This document shows, in pieces, positions 55,279 through 64,000 of a stretch of 64,000 nt of DNA. The position numbers and the translations under genes are program-made. The stretch's first letter is position 1, and each line of letters opens with the position of its first letter. Under the pieces are notes generated by a model that saw only the letters and a list, made by a program, of their open reading frames with translations, had not been told where the DNA came from and did not search any database. The stretch comes from Hyparrhenia diplandra (Eukaryota; Streptophyta; Magnoliopsida; Poales; Poaceae), in NCBI GenBank assembly GCA_015847255.1, contig JADLZK010009314.1, positions 620,001 through 684,000 on the forward strand. Reading direction: 5' to 3'.

Positions 55279-57795
55279 ATGGCAGTGCCCCCGGTCTTTG
55301 ACATAGTTAGGGCTAGCCTCCGGGATCTGTGGAAGCTCGACAAGACCCAGTGCAACCAATTGCTTCAGTCGTACAACGGCACGGCGTCTGCGACGATCAC
55401 GGAGCCGATGACGGTGAGGGCCCTGTTCTTCACGGTGGTGCTCATGATGCTGCTGGCCTTCACCCTCCTGTGCTCGGGCCTGGTGCGCATGTCCGTCGGC
55501 CTTGGCCGCACAACTCTAGACCTCGAGCCCTTGGTGCGCATCTTGCTGCGTGTCACCTTCGTCCTCTTCCTCCCGGTGCTTTCATCCGTCTTCTCGCTCA
55601 CCAAGGCCCAGGGTGGGGCCGGGTTCCTCCTCACGCTGCTCTGGTTCCTGCTTGTGGAGCTCATCCGCATGAAGGTGCAGGTCATGGTGCTGCCGACCGA
55701 CGGCTCCTCGTTCTCCAGGAGCGCCGGCCGGTTCACGCTCATGGACAACGCCGACGAGGTCGGCCACATGGTGTGGACCGGCTACCTCGTCTTCTCTTCA
55801 ACATGGGAGGCCACGGCCAGCCGCACCCACGACGACGACGATGCTGCTGACAAGAGGTGGGCGCATGCCATGACGGCCATGTTTGCCCTCCTCTGGTTGC
55901 TCAGCTTTCTGAAGCTGATGCAGAGGATCTTCAACACATGGATGGAGAGCTGCTCCTGGCACACCGGGAGAAACCCTCTCCTCGTTGCAGCCTACATGCA
56001 GCACATTCATGAAGAGAAGGAGGAGAAAAGGAGCATCCATGGCTCCTCATTGCTGCCTACTTGTGCTTCTCCTGATGCCATCATGGAAACGTGTCGGTTC
56101 ACCGTAGATGGGGAGCACATGCTCGTGCTCCGTAAGAAGACCAAGGCGGCGATGGCGCAGCACAAGGTCGTGACCACCGTCGATTTCGGCTACGGTGTCG
56201 GAAGGTGTCGTAGCGGCGGCCAAAATGACCTGAAGCATGTCAGTCTCCACTTGGACCTGGACGACTACAATACAAGCAAATTATTAGTCACCGTGGGTAA
56301 GGTATGGCTTTGGAAGAAAGACAAGGGTGACGTTGGTAGGCTTTTCTCTGGCAAGAGAGGGGTATACCTTGAGGACCTCTGCCTCTCCTTCTCCCTCTTC
56401 AAGCTTCTGCGTCGCCGTTTCGAGCAATACCCCATGGTGGAGGTCGGCTCTGACATGGCACGCAGGGTGATGCTCGACGGCCTCCTCAACCTTCAAGGAG
56501 TTGGGTCAGCTAACAGCAGGCCCTACCGGGTGCTTCAGCTCGAGCTCGATTTCCTCCGGCACTACTACCAGGCGGCCGATCGCACGGTGATGTCTCCTCG
56601 CCTCCTTTTCATCCCAAACATCCTCATGTCCATGCTCTTCGTGCCCATATACCTCGTAGCCATCTTGGCTATACTCGTCAGCACCAAGGATGCTGACTAC
56701 TTCTATTGCATGGCCATGGTGTCAAGCAGCAGCGCCCGCCTTCACAACTTCCCTTTCCTCTCTTTCTTCCTGACCTTGGCGCTTCTAGCAACCCTCATCT
56801 GCTTCGAAGCCCATGAGTTCTTCACCTCCTACCTCAACTTCAACTGGAACCTGGTCCGCCTGGTGTGCTTCTACAGCACCTTGCCAGACGATCAGGGTTA
56901 CCGGCTCAGCCGAAAGCTTTTATACTACATGTTTGTAACCAGGTATTGGCTATTCTCTATGACTGCTAAATGTTTGTATTGGCGCGGCGGTGGCGCTTAC
57001 ACTAGTATCCACATCAAGCAAGCATCTATTATCAATGCCTATGGGCCAATTATTCACAAGTTATCCGCATGGACAAAGAGACCAACGATCTCGCTGTCTA
57101 CCAAAGCCAAGAAAGACATCATCGAGGCCTTGAAGAAGCTGACCATCGTCGACAACGCGGAAAAGAACCACCTCACCATCAGCCTTCCTCCATGGGTGGT
57201 GGGTGAGGACCTGACGGCCACTGCGGCTATGGCGACCAGAAGCGCTACTGAGATCATCCTGGCCAGCCACCTCGCCACAGAGCTCTTCATCATCAAGCAA
57301 GGGAGCAAGACACCAGCCGGCAACAGCGCCAAGGTGGTGGCGACCACGCTATCCAGGTACTGCATGTACCTGGTGGCGCACATGCCGGAGCTGCTGCCTG
57401 ACGACGAGGTATGGGTGTCTGAGAGGCTCGAAGAAATGAGGGCCTGCCTGGTAAATGTGTTGCCAATGAGCCATTCTTGCAGCCGGGCCTGCATGCTATG
57501 CTTGTCGGGCTGGTGCTGCAACTTCAAGGACACCATGCTGCATTCCCTCAGGAGGGAGAGCCGTCGTCTAGACAAGACGACAGATCATGCTATTGAGCTG
57601 TTGGACAAGATCGAGGGCTGGGATCAGCTTGCCAAATTCTGGGTGCATCTGCTCATCTACTTGGCCCCGTCCAACGACATCCAGGGCCATGCCAAGGCGG
57701 TGGCCACCTTAGGGGGTGATCTCATATGCTGCCTCTGGGTCTTCTGCACCCACGCAGGCATTACTCGTGCCCATCGTCGTCATCCTTCTGTGTAG
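55279..57795 (+). CDS. DUF4220/DUF594 membrane protein
   Basis: This is an intact, intronless ORF of 838 codons. The start MAVPPVFDIVRASL at 55279 was chosen over an in-frame ATG 84 bp upstream because that one overlaps the TATA box. The N-terminal part (about residues 35-210) has several hydrophobic segments (VRALFFTVVLMMLLAFTLL, VTFVLFLPVLSSVF, FLLTLLWFLLVELI), typical of the DUF4220 domain. Two more hydrophobic stretches lie near residues 450-475 and 493-513. The C-terminal DUF594 signature is visible: EIILASHLATELFI, LSRYCMYLVAHMPELLPDDE, then LAKFWVHLLIYLAPSNDIQGHAKAVATLGGDLICCLW. Family members in grasses are numerous and of unknown biochemical function, probably at membranes. The gene is bracketed by a 100-bp inverted repeat. 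It is likely functional. Confidence 0.92.
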   Translation: MAVPPVFDIVRASLRDLWKLDKTQCNQLLQSYNGTASATITEPMTVRALFFTVVLMMLLAFTLLCSGLVRMSVGLGRTTLDLEPLVRILLRVTFVLFLPVLSSVFSLTKAQGGAGFLLTLLWFLLVELIRMKVQVMVLPTDGSSFSRSAGRFTLMDNADEVGHMVWTGYLVFSSTWEATASRTHDDDDAADKRWAHAMTAMFALLWLLSFLKLMQRIFNTWMESCSWHTGRNPLLVAAYMQHIHEEKEEKRSIHGSSLLPTCASPDAIMETCRFTVDGEHMLVLRKKTKAAMAQHKVVTTVDFGYGVGRCRSGGQNDLKHVSLHLDLDDYNTSKLLVTVGKVWLWKKDKGDVGRLFSGKRGVYLEDLCLSFSLFKLLRRRFEQYPMVEVGSDMARRVMLDGLLNLQGVGSANSRPYRVLQLELDFLRHYYQAADRTVMSPRLLFIPNILMSMLFVPIYLVAILAILVSTKDADYFYCMAMVSSSSARLHNFPFLSFFLTLALLATLICFEAHEFFTSYLNFNWNLVRLVCFYSTLPDDQGYRLSRKLLYYMFVTRYWLFSMTAKCLYWRGGGAYTSIHIKQASIINAYGPIIHKLSAWTKRPTISLSTKAKKDIIEALKKLTIVDNAEKNHLTISLPPWVVGEDLTATAAMATRSATEIILASHLATELFIIKQGSKTPAGNSAKVVATTLSRYCMYLVAHMPELLPDDEVWVSERLEEMRACLVNVLPMSHSCSRACMLCLSGWCCNFKDTMLHSLRRESRRLDKTTDHAIELLDKIEGWDQLAKFWVHLLIYLAPSNDIQGHAKAVATLGGDLICCLWVFCTHAGITRAHRRHPSV

Positions 57796-58193
57796 GAGCT
57801 GCTGCACGGCCTGGGTAAAGAAAACATTATAGCATGTGTTGAATATTATTAATATTGTGCTTGGTGTGGGTTTGATTTTTCACATTGGCTTATGCCTCCA
57901 CTAGATCCTAGGGAAGATCGGAGGCCCCATATATATGATATGTATCAATGTATGCTTATATGAACTCTCGTGATTTGTCGGTATTTCTTTCAAAGTTTGT
58001 GCCATACCATGCATTTTCCATTGGCACTAAAATGTGTACTGTACTCGTGCTTCGTAGTTCAATTGCAAATGTTGTATGTATCGGTTTGCCCAAATAATGT
58101 TTCTTGTAAGTGTGCATCACAGACAGTATCATGAGCACCACACCGTGTGAAGGCCAGCTGGGCCCTCACCGTCGTCATGGACTCATGGGCTCG
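57796..58193 (+). other. 3' flank of the DUF594 gene
   Basis: This probably contains the 3' UTR. No independent gene was recognised. Confidence 0.4.
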
Positions 58194-58363
58194 CAGTGGC
58201 AGAGCTAGAGCAACATTGAGGAGGTGCATTTGCCTCAGTGGGTGCAAGAGTTTGTTATATATGGGTGCATATATGGTGAAAATTTGTATCATATCACTAC
58301 TTTTTAAAAATTTTGTGGATGCGGCGGCACCCACTGATCGACTTCAGTTTAGCTCCACCCCTG
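58194..58363. mobile_element. hAT-type MITE
   Basis: The left end CAGTGGCAGAGCTAGAGC and right end TTTAGCTCCACCCCTG are imperfect inverted complements of the CAGTGGCGGAGCTAG type. The flanks are TGGGCTCG (left) and TGGGCGCTCG (right), an 8-bp duplication with a 2-base insertion. The 170 bp body is non-coding. Confidence 0.65.
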
Positions 58364-58539
58364 TGGGCGCTCGGCGATCACATCAGCAGCCATGCCATTG
58401 AGAAGGATCACACGTACACATTCGGTTGCACTGCGCTTTATCGAGATTCCCACAGATCCAGGAGACTAGCCATGCATAATTTTGGTCAGCTGCAGGGTGA
58501 TAACACCGTACCTCTAGCCACACCCTACCTCGGCCGGCC

Positions 58540-58641
58540 GGTCATTCTTTACTTGGTAAATGATTCAGATAAATGTGCTAATAGCAGGCTTTCATCCTTT
58601 TGGTCCCCGGATTGGCAGCAGCAGATATTCCGCTTGGAAAA
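58540..58641. repeat. Right arm of inverted repeat around the DUF594 gene
   Basis: This segment is the reverse complement of 54985-55084, with substitutions. The arms are 3.5 kb apart and enclose the whole gene. It may be a remnant promoter of a lost, oppositely oriented paralogue. Confidence 0.65.
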
Positions 58642-59265
58642 ATCTCTCACAGTGGATGCACATATATGCCGCTTGGAAAAAGCACGTACGGTGGGGGCAG
58701 AAGCAAAGGCATGTCGGAGGTACAGCAACAATTAACCACATGACGAATCTGCCTACAGGAAGCTTTTCGCAAGTGTATGAGCAACGAATTGATCGGAGTA
58801 TCTAGCTGGTCGGGGAGCCTTTTCTTTTTCTTTTCCCCTTCTTTTTTGCTTTTCTTTAGATACTGGAAGATAAACATCTGGCTTGGTAATTATCTGACAA
58901 TGACATGACACAAAAACTTAAAACTTAATAGTTTCAGACACCAAAGAAAACTTAGTTTGTAAACCTAAAGACATAAGGCCACACCCATGTGAAGAGAAGA
59001 AGGCCATTGCCGCAGACTCCAATGTGCGACAAGTAGAGATGATGTACGTGTTCTTTCTTATCATCACAACGCTGCAGTTGACTATAATGACGGACCAAGA
59101 AGTTCCTCAAAATAAGACCTATACAAAGTTTTTACAAGATATTTTACAAGATTGTGTTTCATCATATTGTCTACATGTATGATTTTTTGGTGAATTTAGA
59201 CGATTTTTTTGATGTGGTTTTACAATGAGTTTTCATGGTAGTTGTGATTTGTACTACATATTTTC
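58642..59265. other. Non-coding spacer
   Basis: No gene was found. A CT-rich tract lies at 58815-58860. Confidence 0.4.
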
Positions 59266-59310
59266 CCAGATATGCACTAATCAGACGCCACTAAACCACG
59301 GACTCCCCTG
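59266..59310. repeat. Segment related to the 3' end of the DUF716 gene
   Basis: GATATGCACTAATCAGACGCCACTA parts match 8747-8790 around the stop of the DUF716 gene (GATATGCACTCATCAGACG). The match ends where copia-like sequence begins. Confidence 0.55.
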
Positions 59311-59329
59311 CTGTCATGTGGGGGGCACA

Positions 59330-59897
59330 CCTACACACGGCGGCGCAGGGCGGGGATGTGCGCCGGGCGGCCGAGCGCGCCGAGCGCTTAGCGCTGCAGG
59401 AGATCACGATCAGTGGCTAGAAGAAAAGGATAGAAATTTAGTTTATTATTTCCTATAATTAGTCCTTAAGTTTAGGAGTGATTGGTTGGGCCAAAGGCTA
59501 GGAACTAAGCAAGATTAATTCCATCTAATCCCCCCTCTCTCTCAAGCCGCCAGCCGGGGGTATAACCCGGCAGCGAGCATCGGCGTGGGGGCATAACCCC
59601 GCCGACTATCACGGAGCGAGGCTACGAGTTACGTAGCCGAGGTCCGGCGTCCTTGGGTATCGAAGCTCTTGACAACCTGGTATCTAGAGTCAGACGTTCC
59701 TCCTCTTCCCAAACCCCATCCGCCGCTTCTTCCACCGCCACCACGCAGCCCACCGCACTCGCCGTCATCCTCCACCGCATCGTCAGCCATGGGCGATCAG
59801 CTCACCCTCGCTGACCTTATGAAGAAGTTGGACTCCCTCACCACGGACATGACGGCCATGAAGGCCGACCTGGCGGGCATGAAGGACATCAAGCAGC
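59330..59897 (+). mobile_element. Ty1/copia 5' fragment
   Basis: An LTR-like segment of unknown start ends near 59675. A PBS-like TGGTATCTAGAGTCAG follows at 59678, close to the initiator-Met-tRNA complement TGGTATCAGAGC used by copia elements. A gag N-terminus then starts at 59789 (MGDQLTLADLMKKLDSLTTD). The element is cut off at about 59897, where sequence related to 8112-8345 begins. Confidence 0.6.
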
Positions 59898-59904
59898 TAA
59901 CTTT

Positions 59905-60240
59905 TAGTGGCGTTGCATTGCAAGTTCAGATGTTCAGAACTCAAGGAGAGGAACTTTGGCAGCTCAATAACCTAGAAGACACAGTATTAGGGAAATGCTG
60001 GAAACATAAATTAGTCCCAGAACATGTCACTTCCCGTTGTCAAGGAAGACACTGTAATCTTTAGATTTCAGTTTGTGTACACTAGTGTATCCAGTTGTGT
60101 TTGCAGGTCGGGTTTCAGCTAGGACTGTAATGAGTACATATATGCATCTGCTGATACGATTGGAGAGCTAGCATATGTATGATGTATCACGACGTATACA
60201 TGAAAAGAGCACACTACTAGCTGTATGGATGAATCTGCAA
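59905..60240. repeat. Block shared with 8112-8345
   Basis: This matches the sequence downstream of the DUF716 gene: TGCATTGCAAGTTCAGATG, AACCTAGAAGACAC, GTCAAGGAAGACACTGTAAT and GATACGATTGGAGAGC. No DUF716 coding sequence is associated apart from the short piece at 59266. Confidence 0.7.
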
Positions 60241-60304
60241 CGGCCCAACGGGATCGCTATTGCTAAATGCAAAGTGAAAGCATGCATGGTGTAATAACTG
60301 AAAG

Positions 60305-60540
60305 CAAAATGTGACCATTAAGACAAGATTTGCAACGAGATCGACCGTCACCAGTATATGCCTTGGTTCGACTTTCGGTGTTACGAACTTTCACAAAACA
60401 ATAAAAAATCTACCAATTTCGGCCATGTCATCCCTCTCAACTGTCATGGCGTCGGGAGGAAAAGTTTTAGCACCACGTACTCGATCCATCTCCGCCGGCC
60501 CCGCCGACTAACAAAAAGTATATTTGCAACAAGTTGTTGG
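60305..60540. repeat. Low-copy repeat, copy 1 (right locus)
   Basis: This is related to 60705-60850 (CTACCAATTTCGG, CTCTCAACTGTCATGG, CAATCCATCTCCGCCGGCCC-type strings), to 860-960 and to 9425-9575. It lies upstream of the NLR fragment at 61179 and is non-coding. Confidence 0.65.
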
Positions 60541-60704
60541 TGATTATATGAAGTACTGCTCGTACTAATTAATGCGGTCTTACCTAAGTAGTCATATGAT
60601 CCTTAATATCTTATATGAAGTTTTATTAGCACTTGTAAAAAGCCAGCCTGGGTCGTCCGGAACAAATATAAGTGTATTCCTCCCTTGATAGTTGAACAAT
60701 GCAT

Positions 60705-60850
60705 CCAATGGTCTACCAATTTCGGACCAGTCGTCCTTCTCAACTGTCATGGTGGCAGGAAGAAAAAATTTGGCCCCATGTGCTCAATCCATCTCCGCCG
60801 GCCCCGCCGATTAACAACTACTAGTATTTGCAACAAGTTGGTGATTATAT
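60705..60850. repeat. Low-copy repeat, copy 2 (right locus)
   Basis: This is a second direct copy about 310 bp after the first. Both share CCATCTCCGCCGGCCCCGCC and end near GCAACAAGTTG. Together they indicate a tandem duplication of the NLR upstream region. Confidence 0.7.
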
Positions 60851-61178
60851 CAACTGTTAGTACTAATTAATAATGTACAGTCTTACCTAAGCAGCCATAA
60901 TATCTTAGACTGTTGTAGGTTTTACTAGCACTTCTAAGTGTAGTACTCCCTTGACAGTTGACAATGAGCCAATAATGGATCCAATGGACCTCCACATGGC
61001 AAGCGCCTTTCAACGGCTGCAACGTGCACACAGGCTGGAGATGCAAATTCTTTAGAAATAACCGGCAGCAGCACCGAAGCGAGTAACATTGAGCAGCACT
61101 ACTCAACTCCAAGCACCATTGCTCACTGCACACAAACACACACACCTGCAACCTTTGATCTTGTGCCAAGGAGGACCA

Positions 61179-61286
61179 ATGGAGATCGCGCTTGGGGCAT
61201 TGCCAAGCCTCCTCCCCAAGCTCGGTGAGCTGCTTGCTGATGAGTACAAGCTGCAAAAAGGAGGTGAAAGGGGGTTAAATCTATAG
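61179..61286 (+). pseudogene. NLR 5' fragment
   Basis: The start MEIALGALPSLLPKLGELL matches the first residues of the NLR at 2838 (MEVVFGALPSLLPKLGELL), and nucleotide similarity extends about 20 bp upstream. One extra A in CAAAAAGGAGG shifts the frame relative to the intact homologue. Similarity stops after GGTGAAAGGGGG at about 61274, so only about 30 residues of the coiled-coil domain remain. It is a truncated paralogue. Confidence 0.9.
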
Positions 61287-61602
61287 ACTTTGGCGATCCG
61301 TAACCATTAGATCTGTTTTTCTTCTCTAAAAAAATTACCCACTCTGCCATTCTATTAACTAGAAGTATTTCCTAAGCGTTGTCGCGGGATTCTCTTAATA
61401 ATACTTTTATGTATACATATATAAGAATTTGTCTGAAAGTTATTTTAACTAATCAACTCTCGTAAAAAGATAGTATAGAATATTTGATTACATTATAAAG
61501 GAATAGGGGATGAAGCAAATATTGTATGTAGGTATAACTTGTATGTTAATAGATTAAAGATTTAAATCATTTTACATGATACAGATGACATGGATTTTTT
61601 TT
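61287..61602. other. AT-rich spacer
   Basis: No gene is seen. This sequence replaced the body of the truncated NLR paralogue. Confidence 0.4.
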
Positions 61603-61852
61603 GTAATTAATAAGAGATGACATGGACATAGTGGATAATGATGTGTACACTTTGCATTAAAAGATAGAATATGTAGTGGGTTCACTTAGTGGAGGATGAT
61701 GTGGACACCTTGCATGTAGAGAGAACTGTAATTAATAAGAGATGACATGGACATAGTGGATAATGATGTGTACACTTTGCATTAAAAGATAGAATATGTA
61801 GTGGGTTCACTTAGTGGAGGATGATGTGGACACCTTGCATGTAGAGAGAACT
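61603..61852. repeat. Perfect 125-bp tandem duplication
   Basis: Units 61603-61727 and 61728-61852 appear identical base for base. Each starts GTAATTAATAAGAGATGACA and ends GTAGAGAGAACT. Each unit also holds two related sub-segments (GATGTGTACACTTTGCAT and GATGTGGACACCTTGCAT). Confidence 0.95.
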
Positions 61853-62390
61853 CATCTAGTGGGGTTTATCTTTATAAGAGTTATAGATATAGCTAAAATA
61901 AAAAAATAAAATAAATCTATTATTTATTTTACAATGTACGCACAAGAAAGAAGGAAAAAAAAATAGATACATTAATTATCAACCACCATCCCATAACCTC
62001 CGGGGCCTAGGCCGTGCACCTCATCCCCTGATCCGTCGTGGTGGCGTGGCTTCTCCACCAACGAAGGGGAGGCCACCAGTAGGACATTGTTGGATCGAGC
62101 TGAGGAGGCACAAGATCGAATGATGATCAGGGGGCTTGCGGTGGCGGGCGTGCCCTTGGCATCGGATTCCTCCACGGTGTGGGAGGAAAAAAAAAAACTA
62201 ATCTGATTGATTATTCTCTTCTCCGATCTAATCTTTCATAACAGCATGCTCATTGGCTGGTGTCACAGTTCTGGCAGAGCCAGATGATCGAGAAGGCGGC
62301 AGATGTCACTGCTGGATGCATGCGCGAGGACTGAGGCGGTTGATCATCACTGTGAGGAGGCGTGCGGGGAGGGCATGAAGCTGCCTGGTC
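61853..62390. other. Non-coding stretch
   Basis: A minus-strand frame of 67 codons at 61972-62175 has no recognisable domain and is not called as a gene. No other feature is supported. Confidence 0.35.
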
Positions 62391-62396
62391 GCCATG

Positions 62397-62520
62397 CACC
62401 TGAACTCGCCATATATACGTACGTGCAAGTTCACGGAATCGAGCAAGCGGCCATTATCCGTACTTGAGCCGTTCACGAACCTGAACTCCCTATATGTATG
62501 TACGTGCAAGTTCAACGGGC
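62397..62520. repeat. Direct repeat of about 40 bp
   Basis: ACCTGAACTCGCCATATATA and ACCTGAACTCCCTATATGTA, each followed by CGTGCAAGTTCA, lie at about 62397 and 62479. Confidence 0.7.
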
Positions 62521-64000
62521 GTCCATGCGATGAAAAAAACGGACGGTGCCACGACCGTCTGTCATCCATGGCATCTACACCAATGCTAACACCGGTTGCA
62601 CCTGTATGCTAAAAGTATGGTCATATCCCAAAATTACATTTTAATTTTTCTCCCAGAATATATTAAATTTGGACATCCTATAATTACAATTTAATTTGTC
62701 TTCTCCTCCGTGTACTTAAGTTATATAGTACCGTTTACGGATTACTGTGAACAAACAAAGGTCTTGATATAATCCCTATAGACCGTAGCTTATAATTTTT
62801 GTTCACTTTAATACAATTTCATTATTTACTTCAAGTTTATATGTTAGTGATGCTAAAAAATTATGGGACCATCATAATCCATGCGATTATAAATAATGAC
62901 TATATGGAAAAAAAAAAAACATAAACCTCCACAATATGAAAGACAACTAATCTGATGATATTTCTTTTTATAAACTATAATGACCGCTAAGTTTGGATTC
63001 AAATTAACCATATGGGGCACTATGAAAAGGTAATGTAATGTAATATATGTAGCTATATAATTTCAATCTAAATATCAATCTCAACCGTTAATAAAAAGGA
63101 TGCACACAAATCTCTCAAATCTACATGTCAATGCTAATATGAAAAATAGTTCAACATCCGTATGCACAATATATGCACAAATCTATTTGAAATACACACT
63201 TCTATTAATATTAATTTGAAACCATGCACAAAGCTATGTTAAACTCTGTGGACCAAGAAAACATGTATACATTAGGATAATATACAAGGTTACCTAACGA
63301 GAAAAATATCATTAGTAAATCATATAGTAATGATACTTACACTTCACTTTAAGTTAAATTAATACTCCACGATAATAATTTTTTGCAAGTTGTTATCTCG
63401 AAAAAGTCTTAAATAATTTGATTGTATATCATATTAATATTAGTAATTTAATTTCAATGATTATTTGTATAATAAAACAATATTAATACAATATAATGAA
63501 TTCGACTTCATGAATGCCATGGTGTATGGTGAAACAACTATTTATGACATTATAAGAACTAAGAGGATATACTAGGACCTACACTATTCTTTTAACAAAA
63601 ATAGAAAAGGTTAATGATAGATACAATGAGAATTGGAACATGTGATCAAAGTAAAATACATATTTTTATGATATGACATAAAGTGATAAGGGTTTATAGA
63701 CTATAAGTTTATGTTTCCACTAGACACATACTTGAAAAAATACTAATCCTATAAATTATTACTCATGAAAAAGTTAGAAATTAAAAGATAGAAGAAACTA
63801 AAAGATTCATATTGGTAGACTATAATCACTAATAGCTGATGTATCTAATTAATTAGAAAGCTCAGAATACCTAAATCATTAATTGATTATCAAGACCATA
63901 GAGTATACCTACTATGTAGCTATTATTTTAGAACATTTGTGAAGAGTATTTTTTTAATGTAAGTGATTTCTATTAGTTAGTGTCTCCTAAGATTAATTCT
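62521..64000. other. AT-rich non-coding right end
   Basis: No gene, mobile-element terminus or repeat could be identified. The composition is strongly AT-rich with many short A/T runs. Confidence 0.45.

Noticed and set aside
55329..55850. A 173-codon ORF in a second frame of the DUF594 gene
   Set aside because: It is an overlapping frame of the intact 838-codon gene, with histidine- and arginine-rich nonsense composition.

Overview
The window is nuclear DNA from a grass (Poaceae). The evidence is a CC-NB-ARC-LRR gene of monocot type, a DUF4220/DUF594 membrane-protein gene (a family strongly expanded in grasses), split genes with GT-AG introns, an A-type P450 fragment, and a dense mix of Stowaway, hAT, CACTA, Helitron, SINE and Tat-lineage Ty3 elements. 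I cannot name the species. No rRNA, functional tRNA, CRISPR or bacterial feature was seen.

Layout. Positions 0-7 kb hold a duplicated non-coding block, one copy carrying a Stowaway MITE, followed by an NLR resistance-gene homologue (2838-6846) with two mutually compensating frameshifts and a SINE in its intron. Positions 7-10 kb hold an 8-bp-TSD hAT element and a two-exon DUF716/TMEM45-like gene on the minus strand with one frameshift. Positions 11.4-14.3 kb hold a decayed P450 on the minus strand, cut by a solo LTR. Positions 14.4-25 kb are mostly non-genic: GC-rich blocks of unknown origin, a duplicated gene fragment (17.4 and 21.9 kb), one intact 170-codon ORF of unknown function (18557-19069, minus), a truncated CACTA element, and a roughly 0.96 kb inverted repeat (23019-23976). 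Positions 24-29 kb are a tandem duplication whose second copy was invaded by two CACTA elements, a MITE and a retroposon tail. A Helitron-type 3' end lies at 29.15 kb.

Positions 30907-53328 are one nested Ty3/gypsy (Tat-like) retrotransposon on the minus strand, flanked by the target duplication GCCAT. It has LTRs, a PBS, gag, protease, RT, RNase H and integrase remnants. On the opposite strand it carries a spliced accessory gene resembling the 'putative gypsy type transposon' family. A second non-autonomous LTR element (35847-43947, TSD CTCCG) and a solo LTR of the same family (49833-51267, TSD GCAAT) are inserted inside it. That family carries a repeated 15-nt hairpin motif whose stem bases covary. 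To the right are an SDR pseudogene (53.5-54.0 kb), an hAT MITE, the intact DUF594 gene (55279-57795) bracketed by a short inverted repeat, a copia 5' fragment, and a second NLR 5' fragment (61179) with upstream sequence related to the first. The remainder to 64 kb is AT-rich and non-coding.

The genes do not form a pathway. The window reads as the edge of an NLR cluster, with NLR 5' ends near both margins, torn apart by repeated transposon insertion. Only the DUF594 gene and the 170-codon ORF have uninterrupted reading frames. Many differences between repeat copies are small indels, so some frameshifts could be sequence errors.
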